Shown here: piece by piece, positions 1 through 8,840 of the stretch
Numbering within the stretch: position 1 is the stretch's first letter
Layout: every line of letters begins with the position of its first letter
Origin: Sphaerisporangium melleum
GTDB lineage: Bacteria; Actinomycetota; Actinomycetes; Streptosporangiales; Streptosporangiaceae
Assembly: GCF_014646695.1 (NCBI RefSeq)
Contig: NZ_BMNT01000057.1
Location: 1 to 40,911, forward strand
Reading direction: 5' to 3'
Length of the DNA: 40,911 bases
The notes under the pieces: model-generated
The model's database searches: none
What the model saw: the letters and a program-made list of their open reading frames with translations, nothing else
What the model was told of the DNA's origin: nothing
Program-made: the position numbers and the translations under genes

Positions 1-1
1 G

Positions 2-79
2 GAGTTCCAGTTGCATCCCGAGCAGTCCACCTCCGCGTTGATCGTCCACCACCCCGAAGCCAAGTACTTCAACGTCTGA
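2..79 (+). CDS. metH: Cobalamin-dependent methionine synthase, C-terminal end (partial)
   Basis: Only the last 25 codons and the stop lie in the window; the gene begins upstream. The tail contains QLHPEQST and ends HHPEAKYFNV, which matches the end of the activation (AdoMet-binding) domain of actinobacterial MetH, the enzyme that methylates homocysteine with 5-methyltetrahydrofolate through a cobalamin cofactor. A HAD phosphatase follows about 60 nt downstream on the same strand, an arrangement I recall from other actinomycetes. The identification rests on a short tail, so it is good but not certain. Confidence 0.75.
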   Translation, partial: EFQLHPEQSTSALIVHHPEAKYFNV

Positions 80-138
80 GCCCTTCCGGGCGGCCGGTAC
101 GGTCTTCGGTGTACGTGCCGGCACCGGTAGGGAGAACA

Positions 139-780
139 GTGGACGCGGTCCTCTTCGACATGGACGGAACCCTCGTCGACACCGAGAAGCTGTGGTTCCA
201 GGCCGAGGCGTCGGTCATGCGGCGCCTCGGCGCGGGGTGGACCGCCGCCGACCAGGAGAACCTGGTCGGCGGATCCATGCCGGCCGCCGTGGCGTACATG
301 CTCGCCAAGAGCGGGGCCGAGCGCGACCCTGACGAGGTCGCCGCCTGGATGATCGACTCCGTCCTCGGCCTGCTCGCCGAAGGCTTCGACCTGATGCCGG
401 GCGCGGCCGAGCTGCTCGCCGAGGTCCGCGCGGCCGGCCTGCCCACCGGCCTGGTCACCTCCTCCTCCCGCCTGCTGGCCGACGCCGTGCTCGGCGGCAT
501 CGGCGGCGGCTTCGACGTCGTGGTCACCGCCAACGACGTGGACCTGTTCAAACCCCACCCGCAGCCCTACCTCAGGGCCGCCACCGCCCTCGGCGCCGAC
601 CCCCTGCGCTGTGCCGCCATCGAGGACTCTCCCGCGGGCGTGGCCTCCGCCACCGCCGCCGGCTGCGCCGTCGTCGCCGTGCCCAGCGTGCTGCCCATCC
701 CGCCGGCCCCCCGCCGCCTGGTGGCCGAGTCGCTCAAGCAGGTCGGCCTGGCCACCCTCCGCGACCTTGTCGGCCGCTGA
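139..780 (+). CDS. HAD-superfamily phosphatase (beta-phosphoglucomutase/CbbY-like)
   Basis: 213-residue hydrolase of the haloacid dehalogenase superfamily. Motif I is FDMDGTLVDT near the N terminus (nucleophile Asp and acid/base Asp), motif II is VTSSSR, the motif III lysine is in FKPHPQPY, and motif IV is IEDSPAG. The helical cap between motifs I and II is of the C1 type found in beta-phosphoglucomutase and sugar-phosphate phosphatases. I chose the GTG at 139 because AGGGAGA stands just before it; an in-frame GTG at 109 adds ten residues that the family does not need. It lies close behind metH and may be co-transcribed. The natural substrate cannot be read from sequence. Confidence 0.85.
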   Translation: MDAVLFDMDGTLVDTEKLWFQAEASVMRRLGAGWTAADQENLVGGSMPAAVAYMLAKSGAERDPDEVAAWMIDSVLGLLAEGFDLMPGAAELLAEVRAAGLPTGLVTSSSRLLADAVLGGIGGGFDVVVTANDVDLFKPHPQPYLRAATALGADPLRCAAIEDSPAGVASATAAGCAVVAVPSVLPIPPAPRRLVAESLKQVGLATLRDLVGR

Positions 781-1090
781 CCGGCCCGCCGTCCCGGCCG
801 GTGCACTCCAGCGCCCTTCCTCACGCTCCCACGACCGGCTCCTGAGGCCCACTGCCTCCCAAGCCCGTGGATGCCTGTCTCTGCTCGTGGAGAGACCAGG
901 GCTTGCTCGCCCCCCCGCTCGTCGTTCACGGCCCCTGGACCGCGCGGACGCGACCTCCCAACGCCGGACGTCCTCCTCGTGCCCGGGCGGGATCCTCCGG
1001 GCGGGGGACGGGCCATCCCAAAGGAGGAGATGACGCCGCCGCCCCACGTGCCAGGATGGAAGGGGAAGAGCGACCAAGGGGGGCGACGCG
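781..1090 (+). other. Intergenic stretch before the small membrane protein
   Basis: 310 nt with no credible gene. It holds a strong Shine-Dalgarno-like AAAGGAGGAG at 1020-1029 directly followed by an ATG at 1030, but the frame opened there overlaps the membrane-protein gene out of frame and has no protein-like composition. The real ribosome site for the next gene is AAGGGGGG just before 1091. No clear terminator for the HAD gene was found. Confidence 0.4.
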
Positions 1091-1597
1091 ATGTCGTACG
1101 ACCAGATCGCCTGGCTGCCGCTGTGCGCCGGGCTGACCGCCGCCGGGCTGGTGCTGAGCTTCCTGGCCCTGCGCAGGCGCGGCGCGGCCGCCGGCCTGCG
1201 CGGCGCCGCCTGGTCCCTGATCCCGGTCGCCGCCTACCTCACCGGCGCACTGCCCGCCCTGTGGCAGGCGGGCACGGCGGTGGCCGGCTTCCTGACCGGG
1301 CTGGTCCTGTCGCCCATGGTCTGGGCCGGAGTGGCCGTGGCCGGCCTGTCGGCCGTGCTGTTCCTGGTCTCCGGCGTCCTGCGCGGCCGGCGCCTGCGGG
1401 CCGGGACGACCGCCGGCAAGCGCACGCGGGGAGGCGAGACCGCCACCGGGCCGACGCCACCCGCCGGCGGCGCCGCGGGCGGCACGGCTCCGACCCAGCC
1501 ACTGCGCCGCCCCGTCCAGTCCCGGCCCGCAGCTCCCGCCGCCGACGACGACCTGTCCGACATCGAGGAGATCCTCAAACGCCGCGGCATCAGCTGA
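1091..1597 (+). CDS. Small membrane protein with a conserved acidic C-terminal tail (function unknown)
   Basis: 168 residues. Three hydrophobic segments (about 8-27, 40-60 and 68-97) are followed by a basic stretch RRLRAG, a Pro/Ala/Gly/Thr-rich linker (about 105-145) and a charged ending DDDLSDIEEILKRRGIS. Similar small membrane proteins with an acidic DIEEIL-R-RGI tail near metH are often labelled 'cellulose synthase' in actinomycete annotations, but nothing here resembles a glycosyltransferase, so I give no function. The start is supported by AAGGGGGGCGAC before ATG. The tail after a flexible linker looks like a docking peptide on the cytoplasmic side; that is inference. Confidence 0.75.
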   Translation: MSYDQIAWLPLCAGLTAAGLVLSFLALRRRGAAAGLRGAAWSLIPVAAYLTGALPALWQAGTAVAGFLTGLVLSPMVWAGVAVAGLSAVLFLVSGVLRGRRLRAGTTAGKRTRGGETATGPTPPAGGAAGGTAPTQPLRRPVQSRPAAPAADDDLSDIEEILKRRGIS

Positions 1598-2070
1598 TCG
1601 ATGATCCGGGCCACGATGGGCCCGTCCGCCGGACGTCGTAATGTTAAGTTCACGTAACGGCATCCAGCGCTTCATGATCTTCAAGGATGCTTCCTGGGAA
1701 CGCCGCGAGTGTCCGCGGCGGCCGTGATCCGGAACGATTTTCCGCTCTCCGCCCGCCTCGGCGGGAGGCTCTCCGGCTCCGCATCCCCTGTCCCCGCGCG
1801 GTTTCCGGGTGATGTCACGGTTCCGGGACACAATCCACACAAGCCCCGGACATTCCGTTCAAGATCAACACGAATGAATTTCGCATGAATCACAGTTGAG
1901 CCACATAGCGCGCTCAGGTACTGGTCAGTGCAGCTCAGCACGTAGATTCTGCGTCCGGGGGCCGCACACCTGCGGCCTGCCCGAAAGATGGGCGACGCCT
2001 GTGGCCACCCGGCGCCGGGCGGTACATCGGCAGCCACACAGTCGTCTGGGATCCAGGGGGCCGAACAACT
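1598..2070 (+). promoter_or_regulatory. Upstream region of the peptide-transporter operon
   Basis: 473 nt without a gene. Two hairpins, 1701-1707/1714-1720 (CGCCGCG arms) and 1752-1757/1760-1765 (CCCGCC arms), could end transcription from upstream. A relatively AT-rich patch at about 1850-1950 is unusual for this genome and probably carries the operon promoter; TAGATT at 1943-1948 fits a TANNNT -10 element, with no convincing -35. An AGGGGG sits about ten bases before the first start codon at 2071. Confidence 0.35.
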
Positions 2071-3063
2071 ATGACCGCACCGCTCGATGTCTCCGGCCAG
2101 GAGCTCCAGGCCGCGCCGGAGGCCGTGCTGGACGGGGCGCAGGGCAAGGCGATCGAGGGCCGCTCGCTCGGCCAGATCGCGTGGACGCGCCTCAAGCGGG
2201 ACAAGGTGGCGCTGACCGGGGCCGGCGTCGTGATCTTCCTGATCCTCGTCGCGATCTTCGCCCCGCTGATCGTCAGTTGGTTCGGGCACCCGCCGAACGA
2301 CTTCAACCAGGACCTCATCAGTTCCGAGACCCTCGCGCCCAAGGACGGCACCGGCATCAGCGCGGACCACCTGTTCGGCGTCGAACCGGTCAACGGCCGC
2401 GACATCTTCAGCCGCGTGGTCTACGGAGCCCGCATCTCGCTGCTCATCGCCTTCCTGGCCACCCTGCTGTCGGTGGCCATCGGCACCCTGCTCGGCGTCA
2501 TGGCCGGCTACTTCGGCGGCTGGGTCGACTCGGTGATCAGCAAGGCGATGGACGTCTTCCTCGCCTTCCCGCTGCTGGTCTTCGCCATCGCGCTCGCCGG
2601 CGTCGTGCCCGACTCGGCGTTCGGGCTCTCCGGCGACGCGCTGCGCGTCTCACTGCTGATCTTCATCATCGGCTTCTTCAACTGGCCCTACATCGGGCGC
2701 ATCATGCGCGGCCAGACACTGTCGCTGCGCGAGCGCGAGTTCATCGACGCGGCCCGCAGCCTGGGCGCACGCGGCCCGTACATCATCTTCCGCGAGATGC
2801 TGCCCAACCTGGTGGCGCCGATCCTCATCTACGCGACGCTGCTGATCCCGACCAACATCCTGTTCGAGGCGGCGCTGTCGTTCCTCGGGGTGGGCGTGCG
2901 CCCGCCCACCGCCACCTGGGGCGGCATGCTCTCCGACGCCGTGCGGTTCTACACGATCCCGCACTTCATGTTCTTCCCTGGTATGGCGATCTTCATCACC
3001 GTGCTCGCCTTCAACCTGTTCGGTGACGGTCTCCGGGACGCCCTCGACCCGAGGGCTCGCTGA
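2071..3063 (+). CDS. Oligopeptide/dipeptide ABC transporter permease (DppC/OppC type)
   Basis: 330-residue integral membrane permease. An N-terminal cytoplasmic stretch of about 40 residues ends LKRDKVALTGAGVVIF, the usual OppC_N start, followed by a first helix (about 48-70), a periplasmic-side segment containing HLFGVEPVNGRDIFSR, and the BPD_transp_1 domain with about five more helices. The coupling (EAA) loop reads EFIDAARSLGARGPYIIFRE before LPNLVAPIL. It is the first gene of a five-gene operon, ahead of the receptor and the partner permease. It would pair with the DppB-type permease at 4986 to form the channel. Confidence 0.92.
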   Translation: MTAPLDVSGQELQAAPEAVLDGAQGKAIEGRSLGQIAWTRLKRDKVALTGAGVVIFLILVAIFAPLIVSWFGHPPNDFNQDLISSETLAPKDGTGISADHLFGVEPVNGRDIFSRVVYGARISLLIAFLATLLSVAIGTLLGVMAGYFGGWVDSVISKAMDVFLAFPLLVFAIALAGVVPDSAFGLSGDALRVSLLIFIIGFFNWPYIGRIMRGQTLSLREREFIDAARSLGARGPYIIFREMLPNLVAPILIYATLLIPTNILFEAALSFLGVGVRPPTATWGGMLSDAVRFYTIPHFMFFPGMAIFITVLAFNLFGDGLRDALDPRAR

Positions 3064-3116
3064 GCTCCATTTGTTCCCCGTAAGTTCCCTGGCTGTCGAC
3101 ACAAGGGGTTTTGTAG

Positions 3117-4898
3117 ATGAAGAGAAGAACCACACTGGGGGTGACCGCTCTGGGCGCGGTTCTCGCCCTGGGGCTGTCCGCCTGTGGTGGCGGCGGCGCG
3201 GCGACGCCGGGCCAGTCCGGCGCCGCGTCGGCCGGTGGCGGTGACGCCGCGAAGGCGGAGTTCAACGCCGCTCTCACGCAGGTGTTCAACCCTTCTGACA
3301 AGAAGGGCGGCATCATCAAGCTCGCCAACGCGGGCGACTGGGACTCCCTCGACCCGGGCGACACCTACTACGGCTACTCCTGGGACTTCATCCGGCTCTA
3401 CGGCCGCTCGCTGGTGATGTTCAAGCCGGCCCCCGGCAAGGAGAGCGCCCAGCTGATCCCCGACCTCGCCGAGAGCCTGGGCGTCCCGAGCGACAACGCC
3501 AAGACCTGGACCTACAAGCTCAAGCAGGGCGTGAAGTTCGAGGACGGCACGCCGATCACGTCCAAGGACGTCAAGTACGGCGTCGAGCGGTCGTTCGACA
3601 AGGAGGTGTTCCCCGACGGGTACACCTACTTCAACGACACCCTCGACTGGCCGAAGGGCTACAAGGGCGCCTACAAGTCCAAGGACGCCAACACCGACTC
3701 GGCGATCGAGACCCCCGACGACCAGACGATCGTCTTCCACCTCAAGCAGCCCTACAGCGGCTTCGACTACTTCGCGCAGCTCCCGGCGACGATCCCGGTC
3801 CCCAAGGACAAGGACACCGGCGCCAAGTACAAGGAGCACGTGATCTCCTCCGGGCCGTACAAGTTCGACAAGAACGAGATCGGCAAGGGCTTCACCCTGG
3901 TCCGCAACGAGAACTGGGACCCGGCCACCGACCCCAACCGCAAGGCGCTGCCCGACGGTTACGAGGTCACCACGAACGTCAACGCCGACGACATCGACAA
4001 CCGGCTCCTGTCCGGTGACCTGCACCTCGACATCGCGGGCACCGGCGCTCAGCCGGCCACCCTCGGGCGCGTGCTGACCGACCCCAACCTCAAGGCCGGC
4101 ACGGACAACCCGACGATCACCCGCCTCTGGTACACGTCGGTCAACGGCAACGTGAAGCCGCTGGACAACATCGAATGCCGCAAGGCCGTCCAGTACGCCG
4201 CGGACAAGGTCGCCTACCAGACCGCCTACGGAGGCGAGTTCTCCGGCGGTCAGATCGCGACCAGCCTGCTGCCCCCGGGCATCCCCGGGCACGAGGACTT
4301 CAACCTCTACCCGCCGGGCCCGGACAACCACGGTGACATCGCCAAGGCCAAGGAGCACCTGACCGCCTGCGGCCAGCCGAACGGCTTCGAGACCAACATC
4401 TCCTACCGCGCCGAGCGGCCGAAGGAGAAGGCCGCGGCCGAGGCGCTGCAGCAGTCCCTGGCCAAGGCCGGCATCAAGCTCACGCTGAAGCCGTTCCCGC
4501 AGGCCGACTACTTCGCCCTGTACGCCGGCAAGCCGGGCTACGCCAAGGACAACAAGATCGGCCTGGCCGTCAACGGCTGGGGTGCCGACTGGCCCGACGG
4601 TTACGGCTTCCTGCAGCAGATCGTCGACAGCCGCGTGATCCGCGAGACCGGTGGCTCCTCCAACGTCAGCGTCCGCGACCCCGAGGTCGACAAGCTGCTC
4701 GACCAGGCCTCCCTGGAGACCGACGTCGCCAAGCGCGAGCCGATGTGGGCGCAGATCGACCGCAAGGTCATGGAGGACGCGTTCATCCTCCCCGGCATCT
4801 GGGCCAAGAGCCTGCTCATCCGCGGCAAGGGCTTGACGAACGTCTACTACAGCGACGCGTTCGGCATGTACGACTACCTCAACATGGGCCTGCAGTAG
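3117..4898 (+). CDS. Peptide-type ABC transporter substrate-binding lipoprotein (SBP family 5)
   Basis: 593-residue extracytoplasmic receptor. The signal peptide ends in a lipobox LSAC with Cys23 as the lipid anchor, followed by a Gly/Ala-rich spacer. The mature part has family 5 (DppA/OppA) features: YSWDFIRLYGRSLV early on, LIPDLAESL, TWTYKLKQGVKFEDG with the KDVKYGVERSFD block, and the late YHS-type C-terminal lobe. Length is at the long end of the family. It sits 53 nt after the first permease gene and is followed by a strong hairpin (4945-4970), which would fit higher expression of the receptor. The ligand, peptide or otherwise, cannot be told from sequence. Confidence 0.93.
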   Translation: MKRRTTLGVTALGAVLALGLSACGGGGAATPGQSGAASAGGGDAAKAEFNAALTQVFNPSDKKGGIIKLANAGDWDSLDPGDTYYGYSWDFIRLYGRSLVMFKPAPGKESAQLIPDLAESLGVPSDNAKTWTYKLKQGVKFEDGTPITSKDVKYGVERSFDKEVFPDGYTYFNDTLDWPKGYKGAYKSKDANTDSAIETPDDQTIVFHLKQPYSGFDYFAQLPATIPVPKDKDTGAKYKEHVISSGPYKFDKNEIGKGFTLVRNENWDPATDPNRKALPDGYEVTTNVNADDIDNRLLSGDLHLDIAGTGAQPATLGRVLTDPNLKAGTDNPTITRLWYTSVNGNVKPLDNIECRKAVQYAADKVAYQTAYGGEFSGGQIATSLLPPGIPGHEDFNLYPPGPDNHGDIAKAKEHLTACGQPNGFETNISYRAERPKEKAAAEALQQSLAKAGIKLTLKPFPQADYFALYAGKPGYAKDNKIGLAVNGWGADWPDGYGFLQQIVDSRVIRETGGSSNVSVRDPEVDKLLDQASLETDVAKREPMWAQIDRKVMEDAFILPGIWAKSLLIRGKGLTNVYYSDAFGMYDYLNMGLQ

Positions 4899-4944
4899 CC
4901 GGCCCGAACCATCCGTAAGTTCCGATAGACACGTGAACGCGGCA

Positions 4945-4970
4945 GGGGGCCGGCCCACCGGCCGGCCCCC
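4945..4970 (+). terminator. Intercistronic hairpin after the receptor gene
   Basis: A perfect 11-bp stem (4945-4955 with 4960-4970, arm GGGGGCCGGCC) closes a CACC tetraloop. No T-run follows. In the middle of an operon such a structure more likely protects the 3' end of the receptor mRNA or partly attenuates transcription than ends it fully; this would give more binding protein than permease and ATPase. Confidence 0.6.
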
Positions 4971-4985
4971 GGAGCCGGGGGGACT

Positions 4986-6005
4986 GTGGTCACATACATC
5001 ATCAGGCGCCTGATCTGGGGTGTCGTCATGCTCGCCATCGTGAGCATGATCACTTTTGCCATCTTCTTCCTGGTGCCGCGCCTGGCCGGCGCCACCTCGG
5101 AAAGCCTCGCCGCGCGGTACGTCGGCCGCACGGCGACCGCCGAGCAGGTGAAGCTGGCGGCGGAGCGGCTCGGCTTCAACGACCCGCTGGTCGTGCAGTA
5201 CGGGCGGTTCGCCAAGGGCATCGTCGCAGGTGCCGACTACAGCTACGGTCCCACCGTCGAGCACTGCCCGGCTCCGTGCCTGGGCTACTCCTTCCTGTCC
5301 CGCCTGCCGGTGTGGCCCGACCTGCTGGACCGGGTGCCGGTCACCGGGTCGCTGGCCATCGGTGCGGCGATCATCTGGCTGATCGCCGGCGTGGCCACCG
5401 GCGTGATCTCCGCGCTACGGCGCGGCAGCCTGTTCGACCGGGCGGCGATGAGCGTGGCCCTGGCGGGGGTCTCCCTGCCCATCTTCTTCACCGGCATCGT
5501 CTCGCTGGTCCTGTTCAGCTACGGCCGGCCGTTCGCGATCACGGCGCCCGGCGGCAGCTACACCCCCTTCCTGACCAACCCCGCCCTGTGGGCCTACGGC
5601 CTGATCCTGCCGTGGATCACCCTGGCGTTCCTGTACGCCGCCGGATACGCGCGGCTCACCCGGTCGGGCATGCTCGAGACGATGAACGAGGACTACATCC
5701 GCACCGCCCGGGCGAAAGGACTGACCGAGCGCGTGGTCGTGGTCAAGCACGGGCTGCGCGGCGCCCTCACCCCGATCCTGACCATCTTCGGCCTCGACCT
5801 CGGTCTGCTCATGGGCGGCGCGGTGCTCACCGAGAGCACCTTCTCGCTGCCCGGCATCGGCAAGTACGCCATCGACGCGATCGTCAACCAGGACCTCCCG
5901 AAGGTCATGGGCGTGGTGCTGGTCGCCGCGTTCTTCGTCGTCCTGGCCAACCTCCTCGTGGACCTGCTCTACGCGGTGGTCGACCCGAGAGTGAGGCTGG
6001 CATGA
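4986..6005 (+). CDS. Oligopeptide/dipeptide ABC transporter permease (DppB/OppB type)
   Basis: 339-residue permease starting at GTG. The N-terminal YIIRRLIWGVVMLAIVSM is the typical DppB first helix, followed by a large external loop (about 35-110) with LGFNDPLVVQYGRF, then the BPD_transp_1 domain. The coupling loop is YIRTARAKGLTERVVVVKHG followed by LRGALTPIL; FSLPGIGKY is also characteristic. An unusual CPAPC pair in the external loop could form a disulfide. The stop overlaps the start of the first ATPase gene (ATGA), so translation is coupled. Confidence 0.92.
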   Translation: MVTYIIRRLIWGVVMLAIVSMITFAIFFLVPRLAGATSESLAARYVGRTATAEQVKLAAERLGFNDPLVVQYGRFAKGIVAGADYSYGPTVEHCPAPCLGYSFLSRLPVWPDLLDRVPVTGSLAIGAAIIWLIAGVATGVISALRRGSLFDRAAMSVALAGVSLPIFFTGIVSLVLFSYGRPFAITAPGGSYTPFLTNPALWAYGLILPWITLAFLYAAGYARLTRSGMLETMNEDYIRTARAKGLTERVVVVKHGLRGALTPILTIFGLDLGLLMGGAVLTESTFSLPGIGKYAIDAIVNQDLPKVMGVVLVAAFFVVLANLLVDLLYAVVDPRVRLA

Positions 6006-7027
6006 GCTTCCTTGAGCTTGAGGACCTGCGCATCCACTTCCCGACCGACGACGGCCTGGTCAAGTCGGTCGACGGGCTGTCGTTCTCCCTGGAGCGCGGC
6101 AAGACCCTCGGCATCGTGGGCGAGTCGGGTTCGGGCAAGAGCGTGACGAGCCTCGGCATTCTCGGCCTGCACAAGGGCGGCCGGGCCCGCATCTCCGGCG
6201 AGATCCGGCTGGACGGCGACGAGCTGGTCTCGGCCGGCCCCGAGCACGTGCGGGCGCTGCGCGGCAAGAAGATGGCGATGATCTTCCAGGATCCGCTGTC
6301 GGCCATGCACCCGTACTACACCGTCGGGGCGCAGATCATCGAGGCGTACCGCATCCACAACCCGGTGAGCAAGGCGGTCGCCCGCAAGCACGCCATCGAC
6401 ATGCTCGGCCGGGTCGGCATCCCGCAGCCGGACCGGCGGGTGGACTCCTACCCGCACGAGTTCTCCGGCGGCATGCGCCAGCGCGCCATGATCGCCATGG
6501 CGCTGTCGTGCGACCCCGAGCTGCTGATCGCCGACGAGCCGACCACCGCGCTGGACGTCACCGTGCAGGCGCAGATCCTCGACCTGATGCGCGACCTGCA
6601 GCAGGAGTTCAACTCCGCGCTGATCATCATCACGCACGACCTCGGCGTGGTCGCCGAGCTCTCCGATGACATCCTGGTCATGTACGGCGGCAAGTGCATC
6701 GAGTACGGCACCGCCGAGGACATCTTCGAACGTCCCGAGCACCCCTACACGTGGGGCCTGCTCGGCTCGATGCCGCGGCTCGACCGCGAGCCGACCGAGC
6801 GGCTCATGCCGATCAAGGGCACCCCGCCGTCCCTGATCAACGTGCCGTCCGGTTGCGCCTTCCACCCGCGCTGCGCCTTCGAGGGCCGCACCGGCGGTAA
6901 GGCGAAGACCGCCGTGCCCGAGCTCCTGGAGACCGAGGGCGGCCACCTGGTGCGCTGTCACATGGCGGGCGAGGAGCGGCGCGCCATCTGGGAGAACGAG
7001 ATCAAGCCCAACCTGGAGTCGGTGTGA
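6002..7027 (+). CDS. Peptide ABC transporter ATP-binding protein (DppD/OppD type)
   Basis: 341-residue ATPase. Walker A GESGSGKS at about 40-47, Q-loop Q96, signature FSGGMRQ at 154-160, Walker B LLIADEP at 174-180 and the H-loop in ITHDLGVV. The C-terminal oligopeptide-transporter extension begins about 250 and keeps CAFHPRC and the last Cys in RCHM, but the third cysteine normally found between them is replaced by a Gly/Arg-rich run, so the usual four-cysteine motif is incomplete. The start ATG overlaps the previous stop (ATGA) and the stop overlaps the next start (GTGA). Confidence 0.93.
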   Translation: MSFLELEDLRIHFPTDDGLVKSVDGLSFSLERGKTLGIVGESGSGKSVTSLGILGLHKGGRARISGEIRLDGDELVSAGPEHVRALRGKKMAMIFQDPLSAMHPYYTVGAQIIEAYRIHNPVSKAVARKHAIDMLGRVGIPQPDRRVDSYPHEFSGGMRQRAMIAMALSCDPELLIADEPTTALDVTVQAQILDLMRDLQQEFNSALIIITHDLGVVAELSDDILVMYGGKCIEYGTAEDIFERPEHPYTWGLLGSMPRLDREPTERLMPIKGTPPSLINVPSGCAFHPRCAFEGRTGGKAKTAVPELLETEGGHLVRCHMAGEERRAIWENEIKPNLESV

Positions 7028-8076
7028 GCGAGACGCCCGAGCCCCTGCTGTCGGTCGAGGGGCTGGAGAAGCACTTCCCGATCACCAAGGGCCTGATCAA
7101 GCGGCAGGTCGGCGCGGTGAAGGCCGTGGACGGGCTGACCTTCGACGTCCGCAAGGGCGAGACGCTCGGCCTGGTGGGCGAGTCCGGTTGCGGCAAGACC
7201 ACGACCGGACGGCTGATCACCCGGCTGCTGGAGCCCACCGGCGGCACGGTGCGCTTCGAGGGCCACGACATCACGCACATGTCCCAGGGCGCGCTGCGGC
7301 CGCTCCGCAGGGACATGCAGATGATCTTCCAGGACCCCTACAGCTCGCTCAACCCGCGGCACACCGTCGGTGCGATCGTCGGCGCGCCGTTCCGGATCCA
7401 GGGGGTGAAGACCGAGCAGGGCACCAAGAAGGCCGTCCAGGAGATCCTGGAGCTGGTCGGGCTCAACCCCGAGCACTACAACCGCTACCCGCACGAGTTC
7501 TCCGGCGGCCAGCGGCAGCGCATCGGCATCGCCCGCACCCTCGCGCTCAAGCCCAAGCTGATCATCGCCGACGAGCCGGTCTCCGCGCTGGACGTCTCCA
7601 TCCAGGCCCAGGTCGTCAACCTGCTGGAAGACCTGCAGAACGAGCTGGATCTGACCTACGTCGTGATCGCTCACGACCTGTCGGTGGTCCGGCACATCAG
7701 CGACCGGGTCGCGGTCATGTACCTCGGCAAGATCGTGGAGATCGCCGACCGCAAGGGCCTGTACGAGAGGCCCATGCACCCCTACACCACGGCGCTGCTG
7801 TCGGCGGTGCCCATCCCGGACGTCAAGGCGCGCGGCGGGCGCGACCGCATCCGCCTGCAGGGCGACGTGCCGAGCCCGCTCAACCCGCCGCCGGCCTGCC
7901 GGTTCCACACCCGCTGCTGGAAGGCGCAGGAGGTCTGCAAGACCGTGGAGCCGCCGCTCGTCGCCCTGGCGCCCGGCCACCAGGTCGCCTGCCACTTCCC
8001 GGAGAACGCCCCTGCTCCGGCGGACGCGGCCCCCGAAGCCGCCGTCCCCGCCGCGCCCGGCGCCGCCACGGAGTAG
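7024..8076 (+). CDS. Peptide ABC transporter ATP-binding protein (DppF/OppF type)
   Basis: 350-residue ATPase. Walker A GESGCGKT at 52-59, Q-loop in [11 protein letters not shown], signature SGGQRQ at 160-165, Walker B LIIADEP at 179-185, and VIAHDLSVV as the H-loop. The C-terminal extension has the full cysteine set (CRFHTRC, then C in EVCK and in VACHFPE), unlike its partner. The end is an Ala/Pro-rich tail. It starts with GTG overlapping the previous stop. It would form the ATPase heterodimer with the gene before it, closing the operon. Confidence 0.93.
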   Translation: MSETPEPLLSVEGLEKHFPITKGLIKRQVGAVKAVDGLTFDVRKGETLGLVGESGCGKTTTGRLITRLLEPTGGTVRFEGHDITHMSQGALRPLRRDMQMIFQDPYSSLNPRHTVGAIVGAPFRIQGVKTEQGTKKAVQEILELVGLNPEHYNRYPHEFSGGQRQRIGIARTLALKPKLIIADEPVSALDVSIQAQVVNLLEDLQNELDLTYVVIAHDLSVVRHISDRVAVMYLGKIVEIADRKGLYERPMHPYTTALLSAVPIPDVKARGGRDRIRLQGDVPSPLNPPPACRFHTRCWKAQEVCKTVEPPLVALAPGHQVACHFPENAPAPADAAPEAAVPAAPGAATE

Positions 8077-8191
8077 CACCTGCTCGATCTCCCCCCGCTG
8101 ACCGTTCCGCCACGCGCCGTTGACCACTCCTCAGGGTGTCCATGTCGTGACGGTGAGTGGATCTGAGCATGGGGGAGCGAAGGATGATCGC

Positions 8192-8197
8192 TAGGGT
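8192..8197 (+). promoter_or_regulatory. -10 element TAGGGT of a leaderless Uma2 gene
   Basis: TAGGGT fits TANNNT and ends 6 nt before the ATG at 8204, which would put the transcription start at or next to the A of the start codon. The same hexamer precedes arc and prcB. No clear -35 was seen. Confidence 0.45.
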
Positions 8198-8203
8198 GGG
8201 GCC

Positions 8204-8791
8204 ATGACGAGTCGCGTGCCCGGTGACTGGTGTCGCTGGATTCCGGATCAGATCACGGCGGAGGACTACACGGCGTTGCCCGAGGACTTCTGCCGCACGA
8301 TCGAGGTGATCGACGGTCACATCGTCAAGTGCGAGAGTCCTTCGCGTGTGCACAACCGGGTGGGCAGGCGGCTGGCCGCGACCCTGGAGCAGGCACGGAA
8401 GCCGGAGCCGTGCCTGCTGGTGGAGACCGACATCGACGTCCGGATCAGCGACGTTCCGCTCAATCTCCGGCGGCCCGATGTCACGGTGTTCCGTCCCCTG
8501 CCCGGCGACCGGCGCCTGTACGCCGGCGACGCCGTGATCGTGGTGGAGATCGTCTCACCGGAGAGTTCGTTCCGTACCGACACCGTCGACAAGAAGGCCG
8601 CCTACGCCGCGGCCGGGATTCCGGTCTATCTCATCGTCTTCCTGGACCAGGCGGGCGACGAGGTGGTGCTCATCGAGGAGCATCGGCTCATCGATGAGAG
8701 GTACGACCTGGTGTGCGGGCACACCAAGCGGCTGTCCCTCGATGACCCGATCTCGGTCGAGGTGTCGTTCGAGGCGCTGACGTCACCGTGA
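8204..8791 (+). CDS. Uma2 family (DUF820) endonuclease-like protein
   Basis: 195 residues with a PD-(D/E)XK-type Uma2 fold. Recognisable elements are YTALPEDFCRTIEVIDGHIV at about 25-44, NLRRPDVTVF with the putative metal-binding Asp, VIVVEIVSPESS with the catalytic Glu, and DKKAAYAAAGIPVYLIV with the conserved lysine and following helix. These proteins are extremely numerous in some actinomycetes and cyanobacteria and their true role is not settled. It stands alone between the transporter operon and a convergent two-component system. Its start looks leaderless. Confidence 0.85.
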   Translation: MTSRVPGDWCRWIPDQITAEDYTALPEDFCRTIEVIDGHIVKCESPSRVHNRVGRRLAATLEQARKPEPCLLVETDIDVRISDVPLNLRRPDVTVFRPLPGDRRLYAGDAVIVVEIVSPESSFRTDTVDKKAAYAAAGIPVYLIVFLDQAGDEVVLIEEHRLIDERYDLVCGHTKRLSLDDPISVEVSFEALTSP

Positions 8792-8840
8792 CGCAGGCCG
8801 GGGAAGGGCGATGCCGGGGCCGTGCGGTCACCTCGGCCGG

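Noticed and set aside
1030-1641. ATG with perfect AAAGGAGGAG upstream, opening about 200 codons
   Set aside because: The frame overlaps the membrane-protein gene out of frame, is Arg/Pro/Gly-rich without hydrophobic or conserved parts, and lacks the family tail seen in the other frame.
2949-5264. Very long minus-strand open frame (771 codons) opposite the receptor and permease genes
   Set aside because: It is the antisense shadow of highly GC-biased coding sequence; the plus strand has clear lipobox, transporter motifs and ribosome sites.
8781-8793. Palindrome CGTCAC-C-GTGACG at the end of the Uma2 gene
   Set aside because: Short and overlapping the stop codon; too weak for a terminator call and likely chance in this composition.
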